A stretch of 64,000 nucleotides of DNA from assembly GCA_021018815.1 (NCBI GenBank), contig JAITYX010000124.1, positions 310,001-374,000 on the forward strand, given 5' to 3'. The first letter of the stretch is position 1; every line of letters starts with the position of its first letter. Shown here in pieces: positions 23,669 through 33,632 of this stretch. The stretch comes from Talinum fruticosum. Taxonomy: Eukaryota; Streptophyta; Magnoliopsida; Caryophyllales; Talinaceae. Both the position numbers and the translations under genes were made by a program. The notes below the pieces were generated by a model. That model was given only the letters and a program-made list of their open reading frames with translations, did not search any database and was not told the DNA's origin.

Positions 23669-25141
23669 AAAAAATATAACGACTTTTGAGTAAAATTTCA
23701 GAAATCTTCCTATTTTTCTCCTCCTTGAATGATTCGAATAGAACTTTTCAAGGTAAATCAAAAGAGACACATAATAGCATTGATTAGTTGGTTGTTAGTT
23801 TCTTCCTCCATAATTTTCCCTTCTCATATGGATCCCCAAACCACCACCACCTTTACACAAAGACCATCATCAAGCAAGCTTCGTCTCCCCATTCCGGTCA
23901 TCACCTTGAAGAAACAACATGGCTATGCTTTCTCTGTCCTCGTCCTCATTGCGGCCACCATCGTCTTCCCTAGCGTTCTCAACCCTTTTGATCCCCAATC
24001 TCTTCTCGGGACTACTTTTCTCTCCCCTTTCCAATCGAATAATCGGGAGGTTCATTCTCATGAGGCCAACCAGAAGGAAACCAATAAAAACACTACTACT
24101 ACTACTTGTGACTATTTCAATGGAAAATGGTTGTATGATCCGGACTACTCGTCGGGGTCGTATAATGAGAGTTGTCGATTCATCGATCCCGGGTTCAAGT
24201 GCCATACTAACGGGCGTATGAATCAAACCTTCCGCCATTGGCGGTGGCAGCCTCATGGTTGCGATCTTCCAAGGTATTATTATTTTGAGTATTTCCCTAA
24301 GAACTTCTTGTACAAGTTTTGGTATGATTTCAATCTCTTTTGAATGGTTGAGTCTTTACCTCATTGTTATGTTGTGCAAGACTATGTTCCTCATAAATCT
24401 TGATCTTTTTCCTTTTGTTAATCATGAGCATGACTCTCACTCGTAATTATAAATTTTGAATTAAAAAAAGACAAGAAATATAGACAAATATAATTTGTGT
24501 TAATTTTTGAGATAATACGGGTATAATCTCTATGTATTTGTTATAAAATGAACAAATAAATAAATCCTTTGATTCAATCTCCAATTTGTACTTGAGTGAG
24601 GGCTAGTTGGCTTGAATCTCAATCAAGTTAATTGATTTGACTTTTTTGATGAAGTAGATTTGATTTCTTCTTGAGAATGGACCTAAGAGGCTTAATCTCA
24701 ATCAAGAAGAATGCTTGATTATCTTTGAAATATAGACGACACGTGCTTGAAGTGCTTATTGTGTACTATTAGAGAGAATTTCTGAATTCGTGAGTTTTCA
24801 AAGTACTCTTGGTGTAAATAGATTTCTGACCTCCATGAACATAGAAAAATATTGCTCTATTTGTAGAGAAATGATCTCATATACCTATTTTCTCCTTGGA
24901 CTCGTTGAGTTGGGCCTTTTAACTTAGTAATCAATTTTGACTATTGACTTAATAGTCGATTGAGCTGTGATTTGATAGTCGATTTAGGCTCAATATTTTA
25001 AATTAATTAAATGGACTCATCCAAAACAATTAATTTGAACTTTTTTTTTATGTTATAGATATTATTAAATTTTTAGTGTCTACACCCACAATGCTTAGTA
25101 TCAGTATTTTTTTTTAAAAAAGTAATTGTTTGATATTATTG

Positions 25142-25650
25142 TGTTAGAAAATTAACCACACTCTAAACCTCACTTATGAGGTGAAGTTAGAGTAAAGATG
25201 CGTAAGCGATTTAGGATGACAAAAATAATATCAAAAATTAGATGGAAATTGAAAAATAGGAACGAGACAAGAATTTAACGTGGAAAACCCAAATCGGGAA
25301 AAACTACGAACGACACAAGCACAATGATTTCACTATTATGAAAGAGTACAATACGATCTCAAACCCAGAGATCTTCCCAAACCCGAGATATCCCAATCTC
25401 ACAACACTCTCTTCACAATAACTCCCTTGGTGGCTACAATGGAAGCCAACCCTTCTTTAAATAGGAAAGAAATCCTAACCCAACAGAATCTGCTAAACCT
25501 ACCAAAACTCTTACTCACAATTCTAATAGGTAACAATTACCTAATACAAATAGGAACCAAACTCTCATCCGAATAATTAGGTTTAGGATACTCAATTCTA
25601 TAAGGAAACAATCTTTCCTAAAATATGAGATTTTGGGACATCGCCCAACA
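25142..25650 (-). repeat. Copia 3' LTR
   Basis: The downstream LTR for the leftward element, beginning TGTTAGAAAATTAACC and ending CGCCCAACA on the plus strand. It adjoins the polypurine tract and is diverged from its partner at 27120-27628. Confidence 0.9.
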
Positions 25651-25883
25651 ATCTCCACCTTGGACCAAAATCCCAAAATCTCAAAAAACACGTTTGTCAC
25701 CTTCAACCTACCTCTGCTTTTTGAGAAGTAGCACCCGGAGGGCTCCACCCCGAAGGGCAATCACAGAGTTATCACCATCCAATAAATCCAAGTTCCCCTT
25801 GGACTTAGCTAAAGGAATCATTTCCATCAATCCCTTCTTCTTGACATGATCCAACCACATATCAAACAAAATGAATCAGTCCA

Positions 25884-26319
25884 TCATATGTAATCGTGCA
25901 CTGAAACTGCTGAACTCGCAGTTGAACCTTGAAGGATGTAGAGACCTTTGCGTCCGGAACCCTTCAACAAAACCTTGGAATCTTTGGACACCTTCAAGAC
26001 TCCACCTTCATTCGAATATCTTAGCCCTTTAGCTTCAAAAGCACCCAAAGAGATAAGATTGCGTTTTATACCGAGGAACATGCCGGACCTTAGTTAAAGT
26101 CTTCACGACATCGTCATGAGTTTTAATCCGAACTGTACCAATTCCAACGAATCGAGCATTGGGCATTGTTGCCCAAGTTAACAATATCAGAATTAACGAG
26201 TATCATATGTGAAAAACAAGTCTTTGTTAGGACACACATGAAAAGTACATCCAGAATCTAAAACCCATTCAAAATCACTTCCGTTTTCGGGAGAAGCAAG
26301 TAAAACATCACCATCCGAC
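25884..26319 (-). pseudogene. Copia protease/pre-integrase remnant
   Basis: Downstream of gag, reading leftward, a segment with the aspartic protease signature VLDSG near 26255 is followed by stops and frame changes. An open stretch at 26081-25884 contains GIKRNLISLGAFEAKGL and KGLYILQGS, typical of the gag-pre-integrase domain of Copia polyproteins. The catalytic integrase core is absent. Confidence 0.72.
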
Positions 26320-27093
26320 TCATCTTCGAGCAAGGGCGGAACCGGCCTCACCCATATTGTTAGAATCTTCCTCTTTCTCCTTAGCCTTTAAAGCTTTAAG
26401 TTTTAAACACTGAGATTTCTTATGTCCGGGTTTCTTACAAAAGTAACAATCTCCCTCAAACTTGTACTTAGAACCTTTCTTAGTACTACCCCTTACCGAC
26501 AAGCCTTCGGCTCTTTCATTAGAATACATTTCAAAGTCGAATTTTTCTTTGCATAGCAAGTTGCACTTGACATCCTCATAACTCAACACTTCACTATTAC
26601 TGTAACGCATAATTTCTTTAAAGTGTTTATATGAAAGGGGCATGGAGACAATAAGGAGAATAGCTTTATCCTCATCATCTATATCAACCTCCAAATTCTC
26701 TAAATCCAAGAGAATAGAATTAAACTCAACAAGATGATTTTGGATTGATGTACCTTCACCCATACGAATCGTGAACAATCGCTCCTTGAGCTGAATCTTG
26801 TTGACAAGACTCTTTGTCATGTAGATTTGCTCCAACTTTGTCCACATATCCACGGTAGTCTTGCGGTGAACAACTTCACGAATTACTTGATTTGTAATGT
26901 ACAACTGAATCGCACTAAGTGCCTTTTCATCCAACTCTTCCCAATCTTCCCGGGATATAGAGTTAGGCTTCTTCCCTAGTGCCTTCTTCAATCCGCTTTG
27001 CGTGAGAACGACCCTCATCTCGACTCTCCATAAACCGAAACCGATTTTTCCATCAAACTTCTCGATATTAAATTTAGTGAATGACGATGTCAT
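26320..27093 (-). CDS. Copia gag protein
   Basis: A 257-codon open frame begins 27 bases inside the right LTR/PBS boundary. It starts MTSSFTKFNIEKFDGK, contains the UBN2/gag region (DMWTKLEQIYMTKSLVNKI) and ends with a CCHC zinc knuckle, CYFCKKPGHKKSQC (residues about 217-230), that would bind RNA in the virus-like particle. The frame is intact, although pol has been lost. Such elements can be mobilised by a related full-length copy. Confidence 0.88.
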   Translation of the reverse strand: MTSSFTKFNIEKFDGKIGFGLWRVEMRVVLTQSGLKKALGKKPNSISREDWEELDEKALSAIQLYITNQVIREVVHRKTTVDMWTKLEQIYMTKSLVNKIQLKERLFTIRMGEGTSIQNHLVEFNSILLDLENLEVDIDDEDKAILLIVSMPLSYKHFKEIMRYSNSEVLSYEDVKCNLLCKEKFDFEMYSNERAEGLSVRGSTKKGSKYKFEGDCYFCKKPGHKKSQCLKLKALKAKEKEEDSNNMGEAGSALARR

Positions 27094-27119
27094 CCTAGAA
27101 CACGGGCTCCGATACCACT

Positions 27120-27628
27120 TGTTAGGAAATTAGCTCCACTCTAAACCTCATTTGTTAGGTAAAGTTAGAGTAAATATGAGGAAGCGATTTAGGATGACAA
27201 AAACAATATCAAAAATTAGATGGAAATCGAAAAATAGGAACGAAACAAGAATTTAATATGGAAAACCCAAACCGGGAAAAACCACGAATGGCACAAGTAC
27301 AATGGTTTCACTATTATGAGAAAGTACAATACGATCTCAAACTCGGAGATCTTCCCAAACCCGAGATATCCTAATCTCACAACACTCTCTTCACAATAAC
27401 TCCCTTGGTGGCTACAATGGAGGCCAACCCTCTTTTAAATAGGAAAGAAATCCTAACCTAACGAATCTCCTAAACCTACCAAAGCTCTTACTCCCAATTC
27501 TAATAGGTAACAATTACCTAATACAAATAGGAAACAAACTCTTATCCGAATACAATTAGGTTTAGGATACTCAATTCTATAAGGAAACAATCTTTTTAAA
27601 ATATGAGATTTTGGGATACCACCCAACA
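27120..27628 (-). repeat. Copia 5' LTR
   Basis: The upstream LTR of the leftward element, next to the Met-tRNA primer-binding site. It begins TGTTAGGAAATTAGC and ends CACCCAACA on the plus strand, followed by the TATTG target duplication. Confidence 0.9.
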
Positions 27629-29145
27629 TATTGATGAGCTACTGTTAATATGTTGTGACTTTTGCGTTGGCTGCAGATTCAATGCGAGTGATTTTCTAGA
27701 AAGAAGCGAGGAATGGAAGGATAGTATTTGCGGGGATTCGATTGGTAGAAACCAATGGGAGTCTCTACTCGCTTGTTAACAAAAGGAGTTTCAAACCAGG
27801 TATCAATCTATGTAATGAGTGGGCTGCCCATAACCGGACACAAAGGCTTCTTCCGCGTCGGGTTTCGGGAGTATAACCTGACCGTCGAGTACTACCGGAC
27901 CCCTTTCCTTGTACGTGTAGCCCGCCCCCACCAAAGTCACCGGGCCAAGTCGGGGTGCGGTCGAGATTGACCAGCTCCACTGGTACTCACGTAAATGGGT
28001 CGGAGGGGACATCTTTGTCTTCAATGCGAGCCACTGGTGGAATGATGAGAAGACCGTTGGAGGGTATGTCCATTTTCACTCTATTCACTTGTTTCTATGT
28101 TCTCTCAATTTTACCCTAGCTCTCTATAAATTTTAAGGCCTCATTGAAGCCTGGATTTAATTCATGGATGAAATCAACAGCCCCATACTCGGAATCGGGA
28201 AAATCATTGAAATATGAACCTAAACCTATAGATCCTATCCAGAAAAGTTAACTAGAGATGATGCGTGGATCATTTAACCGAGCATACCCAACCACCATCC
28301 TCAAGGAACTTTAGAGGGGGAATGAGCAAGATGTCAAAATAAGCAGAAAGATGATAACAGTCCTAAATTCTCACCGCCTCCTATTCAGAAAAAAATGGAA
28401 AGGGAAAATTAAAAACAATAGCATGATAACTTGATAATCATAAAACTACTGAAAAGCTGAGTGTATGTATCAGGGGCATCTACTTTCAGCAAAAGCAGGA
28501 TGTAAATGTGACAATGCACTACATGGAGGCATTTCGGAGGTCCATGAAGACATGGTTGTCATGGGCAGAACAGAGGTTAGATCCCAAGAGAAGCCATATC
28601 TTCTTCCGAAGCTACTCTCCAGTTCATTTCAGGTACTTTAGACACTTTAGTGCTTAAATTTACTATCATTACATAGGCAAGTTTCAATAAATGACATAAA
28701 ATAGAGGATATAACATAGATGATTGTGAGATTTGCAGAAATGGAACATGGTCGACAGGAGGTACTTGTAGGAACAACATGGCTCCTGAGATGAACAAAAC
28801 AAAGTTGCACGGAGATCCACTGTTCAACCGATATATTTCAGATGCTATAGAAGAAATGAAAGCTGCAAAATGGAAGGTCAACTTTTTGAACATCACGTAT
28901 CTGTCAGAGTTTAGAAACGATGGCCACCCATCAATCCATCGTGAGCCAATCGCTCCAAACCCCGGTATTGAAGACTGCAGTCACTGGTGTCTTCCAGGAG
29001 TTCCCGATGCATGGAACCAAATTCTTTACGCACAGTTACTGGCAGAAAATTTCAGAACCACGTGAAAATTAGAGAGTCTTGCACATTGAGTTAGCATTTT
29101 TTGTCAAACGCAAGTCAGAAAAGGTGCTTCATCTAGGTTTCAGCT

Positions 29146-29983
29146 TTAGGCTAATTCCTCAGCTTTCTCCTCAAGCTTGGCTTCACTGGTATCAGTTTGC
29201 TTCATTTTTTCCAGCTGCCTTAGCAAATCTAGCCTTTCCGAGCCATATGTCGATCGTATCTGCAAAAAGATGTGGTTCAATAGGCCCATAAAAAGAGAAG
29301 CATATGATGTAACAAAGAAAGCTCACAAGCTCAATATAAGAGTGCAGAAATATGTAACAATCCAGGGACATATCTTTGAAGGGCAGCCAACATTGCAGCA
29401 TGCCCCACTGCGGTCATCTGTCATATTATAGATTTAGTATGTCAGCGAAGGGAAAACTCCTCAGGATCTTATTGAAAGAAAAACAACACTTTCAGATTTC
29501 ATTGCAGTAACTTTTCTGGGCAAATATTCATTGTTTATTGTAGCTAAGGAATTAGTAAGATTCAGTTTCCCAATCACGAATAGGTCTCCTTTTTTTTGGG
29601 GGGTGAAATCTAACTCAGAAAGTCCTACTTCATTCATGATTAAAGAAGACAACCTACGTGGCATGGTTTAACCACCAAAAGAGTAAAATGGAGGACACTT
29701 GGTCTCGCTCACTTTCTACAGCTAGACATCCATTGATGAAATATTGTTTCATGTACAAATTGCACTTCATCAGAAATTTTTTCCTCTCAGAAGAGTAGGC
29801 TAAAATACTCACTGGAAGTAGCATAAGAATTCCAATACGAACCACTGATGCCAGGTCTGTAAGTGTTCTTCGGAGAAATTACTTTTCCTTCTCAGTTAAC
29901 TCATCCCCTATTATTGACCGTCTAAGGAGCCCTGTAGCAGCACCAACTTCAATGGCCAGCAGTTGAGTGCCTTGCAAAGCATC
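29146..29983 (-). pseudogene. LETM1-like protein gene, last three exons with in-frame stop
   Basis: LETM1 proteins are inner mitochondrial membrane proteins for cation/proton exchange; plants also have a longer LETM1-like class. Exon A (29983-29813) reads DALQGTQLLAIEVGAATGLL then GDELTEKEK, a TAA stop, then FLRRTLTDLASVV and GILMLLPV. The family has Lys where the stop lies and Pro where this copy has Arg after VV. Exon B (29417-29358) reads MTAVGHAAMLAALQRYVPGL, but its expected donor is TT rather than GT. Exon C (29259-29146) reads STYGSERLDLLRQLEKMKQ and ends EELA stop. No upstream exons were recognised in the next 3.5 kb. It ends 81 bases from the TBL stop, in opposite orientation. It resembles Arabidopsis AT3G11560. 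Confidence 0.8.
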
Positions 29984-31042
29984 CTGCCAATCAACAATTG
30001 AGCCTGTTATAGATCAACCATAGAGATGCAGGTGTAGTACCAAATTTAGACAAAGCTAATCAACACTAAGAAACAAAACCATCCATTAGATTTCAGTGCT
30101 GTTTCTAAACAGAAAATAAATAGATTTTGCTAGGTAGATAACTGTCACAAGGAATCACCAGCCTTCAAGATCTGGCTTTAAAAGCACGCGTCAACATCTT
30201 AGGGAAGGGCTGGGTGCCCTGGGGGGAGGGGCGGGGGACCACAAGAATATAAGCTTCCTATATTTCACTATAAGTTCACTGTATTTATTTTCTGAGGGAC
30301 TGATTTGAGTTTGATCCAGAGTCAGCTAGACTACGAAAGGGACATGTGACTGCAAGAAATTGTATCACTTTGGCAGAGGAACCCTGAAAGGCACCTTCCT
30401 TTATTTCCTTTTTTTTTTGGAGGGGTTTTATTTTTTTTTTTTTTTGGGGGGAGGGGAGGGTTCTCCGTTACAACTCCAAAGTTCTGTATACACTTACAGG
30501 AACTTCAGTTCATTTTTTGACAAACATCAATAACACCTAGCCAGCTATCTCCGTAACCACAATTATACCTAATCAATAAATAGGCAAAAGCCTAGACTAG
30601 ATCGAATCTTGTCCAATTAATACGAACTGCACATTGATGAAAAAACACGGCTAAAAGGCCACCGGTCTTGCAGTCTGTTCCTGAATGCATACATTATATG
30701 ATATAATGACATGGGGCCATGCTAATAGTAGTAATTCAGTACGATTATTATTCAAAATGCGAAAGTTCAACATTAACACTAGCAACAAGAAGTTTATCTT
30801 GCTTAATTAAGCTGCCACTTGTACTCAAGCCTGAACTTACCAAAATGTAATAAATATAAAGGATTAACTTTGACCTCACAGAGAGGATCAGTTAGTGGTG
30901 TGTCAAGAAGAGAGTTCTAACCCGTTAAATTCTGTATGTTCCACAAACTCTAAGAATGATTTCTGAATATAAGATGAACATGAAATAGAATCCTTCATTT
31001 CCATCCCTCAGAGACCATATAGTGTAAAGGAAGAACACTAGT
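29984..31042. other. Non-coding stretch upstream of the LETM1-like remnant
   Basis: No LETM1 exon or other coding region was found. There are two T/G-rich homopolymer patches at about 30408-30460. Confidence 0.5.
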
Positions 31043-31225
31043 CTACCTTTTAGGCAAATCCATTATTGCAAATAAGTTCTGCATCTTTCTTAACCATTCT
31101 ACATACATAATATGATTAGGTGTTCCCTCAAATTTCAGAGATTTTAACTTTTGAAATATGCATAATATCTCCATGACCATTGGACCCGGTAGCGGTGGAG
31201 ACGGTGGTGATGCTCTAGGTGGCAT
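31043..31225 (-). pseudogene. Ty3/Gypsy-like gag fragment
   Basis: A 60-codon frame contains FQKLKSLKFEGTPN and YVEWLRKMQNLFAIM, matching the start of many plant Ty3/Gypsy gag proteins (F..LKPPKFEGT.DP..AEEWLR.ME.IF). It stops soon after, and no LTRs, protease or RT were found nearby. This is an isolated remnant. Confidence 0.55.
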
Positions 31226-33632
31226 GATGGCATCTATTCACACAAGTACATTTATAACACCAGCTCGCTCCAATTCTTATTTTTTTTTTTTGAAAGAAAA
31301 GGGCGCCAATTCACTCCAATTCTAGTTAGGGGTTATATTTCCTAACAATTTTTTTATACAGGTCATCAATTCAATATATAAGTTTCACACTTTTATTTGT
31401 CCATTTAACATATAGATCAAGCATAAGAGTCTGCATTAGTTAATTATGTAATTAAACATAAAACTTATGCCAACCTCCATACATAATCACCTCATCATTG
31501 GGGTCATCCATCACTGACTTATCAGAACTCTTAGGCTCTGGGGCAAGTCACTCTATTCTTCACATAATAGGTTCGAATTCGATCTTCATCCACCAAATCT
31601 AGCATGCGACCCATTGTAACCTCCTAGCCTCAGTGGTAAACAACTTCACAGGTATCTAACCAACACACCCACATAATCCTAGTGACTCTCATGGCTTGAG
31701 GTGATTGTATGACAAGGTCTGCCAGTTGCTGGTTTTCAACCTCTATCTTTCCTGTGCATCCCCCTGCGATCACTTGTTCCTGGATAAGTCCCACTAGCTC
31801 ATCTAGCGGTGCTTTCAACCTATCATTCGGCAGTGGACTGCTTATCCAAAAAGCGTCCAAATATAGTGGTCAAGAGAGAGACTCACGCAATACCCCAACA
31901 CTGTCCTAAACACATAATTACATACATGAATAGACCGCTATGTAAGTCCACAATTCCACTCATGAAAGCACGAAGGTCACACATTCCCAAACAATTCATA
32001 CATATGATGTAACGTAGGCTCTATTAACATCAATTATAACACCTCTCTCTCATTAGAAAGATATTAAATTGCCAGGATTCTATGATAACGTCCTAAGGCT
32101 AATAAGAAGAAATTTTAGTTGCTAGTTACTAAGGTTCAAGTGAACAAGTTGCAATTTTTTTTAAAATTTTAATTTCTTATTTCTATTACTAACGCCTTAG
32201 AAAATTTTTTCAAATGTCTGTTTATATTTTCATGTTAATGAGATTTAAGAGTTTGAATAACGTGCCAATAATGAAAATTAGATCTTAATTTTCCTCCATG
32301 AGAAACATACTCGGAGTACTTGACATAATTCAAACTTATCACCTGCTAGACAAAACTAAAAACATATAAAAAGGTCTCTATGGATCACACAACTGAGATT
32401 GACCTATCAAAGTCTCTTCTAACTTAAAAAAGTTACAAAATAAGTTTGGAAAAGAAAATAATGGTCGACTATATGCGAGTCAATAGAACCAAACTACAAG
32501 TGTGTTTTTACATCACAGGTCACTTGAACCAATTGCAAAGTGTTTTAAACACGATACAGATTAAAACAACATTATTTTCACCAAAAAGTAATCCGTAATA
32601 AAAGGTTATTCAAGGTACTGCACTTACTAAAATCATGAAAAGAATAGAAAGAGAAGCTGAGTGAGCAAGTCACACGCTTAATGGATAATTAACACCCTTA
32701 AAACCAAAACCTTCGCAGGCCTTAAGTATACATACATAATAATTTAAAACATTCCCCGCTTCTACCATGAAGCTCCGAGCTGTGCTCCACAATTCCATTT
32801 TTCTCTCTCCTGATTTCGCACTAGAGTGTGAAAGTGAATGTAACAATTTATGGGGATTGATATTTCAAGGCTGAGATTTTAGAGTTGACAAGAAGAAAAA
32901 GATATTCTTATAAAATTTTATTGGTGGAATTTTCTATGAAATTGAACCTCAGAATAAAAAAAAAAATCCCACTAAAGTTGATTGGCAACATAAGAATAAT
33001 TATGTTTTTAACAATTTCGTTCAACCTCAAGCTTGAAATTAGGGCATGTAAATAGTTGACCCAATAATTTAATATGCCTCAATAATTTTCGTAAACTTTG
33101 GGTCTAGAACTTAGAAAGGCCATAACGCAAGTTACCTTGACGTTCTTTTTGAGAGCAGATGTGCAATAAATTGGTGTTGCACTGTTACAAAAAGGGAGAT
33201 TATTCAATGATAATATCAAAGTAAAAAATATAAAATGTTAAAGCATAATCGACCAATGGTGATACATAAAGTGTCAAACTTACAACAATGCAATATATAT
33301 ATATATATATATATGTTACTGATGATTTCTGACCAACTATTGTTGAAGAGCCATAATGGTACAATTCAAAAGACAAACTTCTAAGCAACCTTACAGCATT
33401 CATAAATACGAGTATGAGTAATTGAAACTTACACACAAACACACAGAAGGGGGAGAAGAAGCAAAACTAACATACACCCAAAGGCGAGCGTCCAGAGATA
33501 GGAGCACAGCCACACCAGGCCCTGAAGCAATGTATAAAGCCCCACAGGTGCATTATACGGGGCAAACGCTTCAGCCTCGGGCAACATTTTTGGCACACGC
33601 ACTTCATTGGAAAATAAAATGAAAGACTAATG
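31226..33632. other. Intergenic with weak exon-like and SINE-like traces
   Basis: No confident gene. At 31535-31590, TTAGGCTCTGGGGCAAG followed by GGTTCGAATTC resembles pol III A and B boxes of a tRNA-derived SINE. A 46-base minus-strand segment at 33179-33134 has good splice-like borders (GTAACAG before it, AAG followed by GTAACT after it), but its coding frame matches nothing I know. An (AT)n tract lies at 33292-33313. The last 200 bases are probably the 3'UTR of the RING-CH gene. Confidence 0.35.

Larger units (their letters stand above)
25137..27633 (-). mobile_element. Non-autonomous Copia LTR retrotransposon in TBL intron 1
   Basis: Two 509-bp LTRs (25142-25650 and 27120-27628), each starting TG and ending CA, are bounded by an exact 5-bp target duplication, TATTG (25137-25141 and 27629-27633). 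The element reads leftward. A primer-binding site complementary to initiator Met tRNA (TGGTATCGGAGC reversed, near 27106-27117) adjoins the right LTR. A polypurine tract (AAGGTGGAGAT reversed) adjoins the left LTR. The 1.47 kb interior keeps gag, a protease remnant and the pre-integrase region, but integrase, reverse transcriptase and RNase H are missing. The LTRs differ at many positions, so the insertion is not very recent. Confidence 0.93.
23828..29065 (+). pseudogene. TBL8: Trichome-birefringence-like (TBL/DUF231) protein gene, exon 2 frame-broken
   Basis: TBL proteins are Golgi type II membrane proteins that O-acetylate cell-wall polysaccharides, using a GDS motif and a C-terminal DxxH motif. 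Exons: 23828-24273, 27677-28063, 28474-28632, 28738-29065. Exon 1 codes an N-terminal membrane anchor (YAFSVLVLIAATIVFPSVL) and the PMR5N region (CDYFNGKWLYDPDY, CRFIDPGF, WRWQPHGCDLPR). Exon 2 has FNASDFLERS, GDSIGRNQWESLL, EYNLTVEYYRTPF and WYSRKWVGGD, but about five one-base indels and an in-frame TAA break it. Exon 3 (SHIFFRSYSPVHFR) and exon 4 (FLNITYLSEFR, DCSHWCLPGVPDAWN) are intact. Intron 1 holds a Copia element. An in-frame ATG 33 codons upstream (23729) exists, but 23828 fits the family better. The TBL8 symbol rests mainly on remembered Arabidopsis linkage to a LETM1-like gene. Sequence error is the alternative to pseudogenisation. Confidence 0.8.

Noticed and set aside
31535..31590. 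tRNA gene because of GGTTCGAATTC
   Set aside because: No acceptor or anticodon stem can be formed; at most a SINE trace.
31630..31860. Minus-strand 76-codon frame near the gag fragment
   Set aside because: No recognisable retroelement motif; could be part of the same Ty3 remnant but cannot be supported.
33134..33179. A 46-base exon with good splice borders, possibly part of a LETM1 5' exon set
   Set aside because: Neither reading frame matches the LETM1-like family as I know it, and no consistent neighbouring exons were found.
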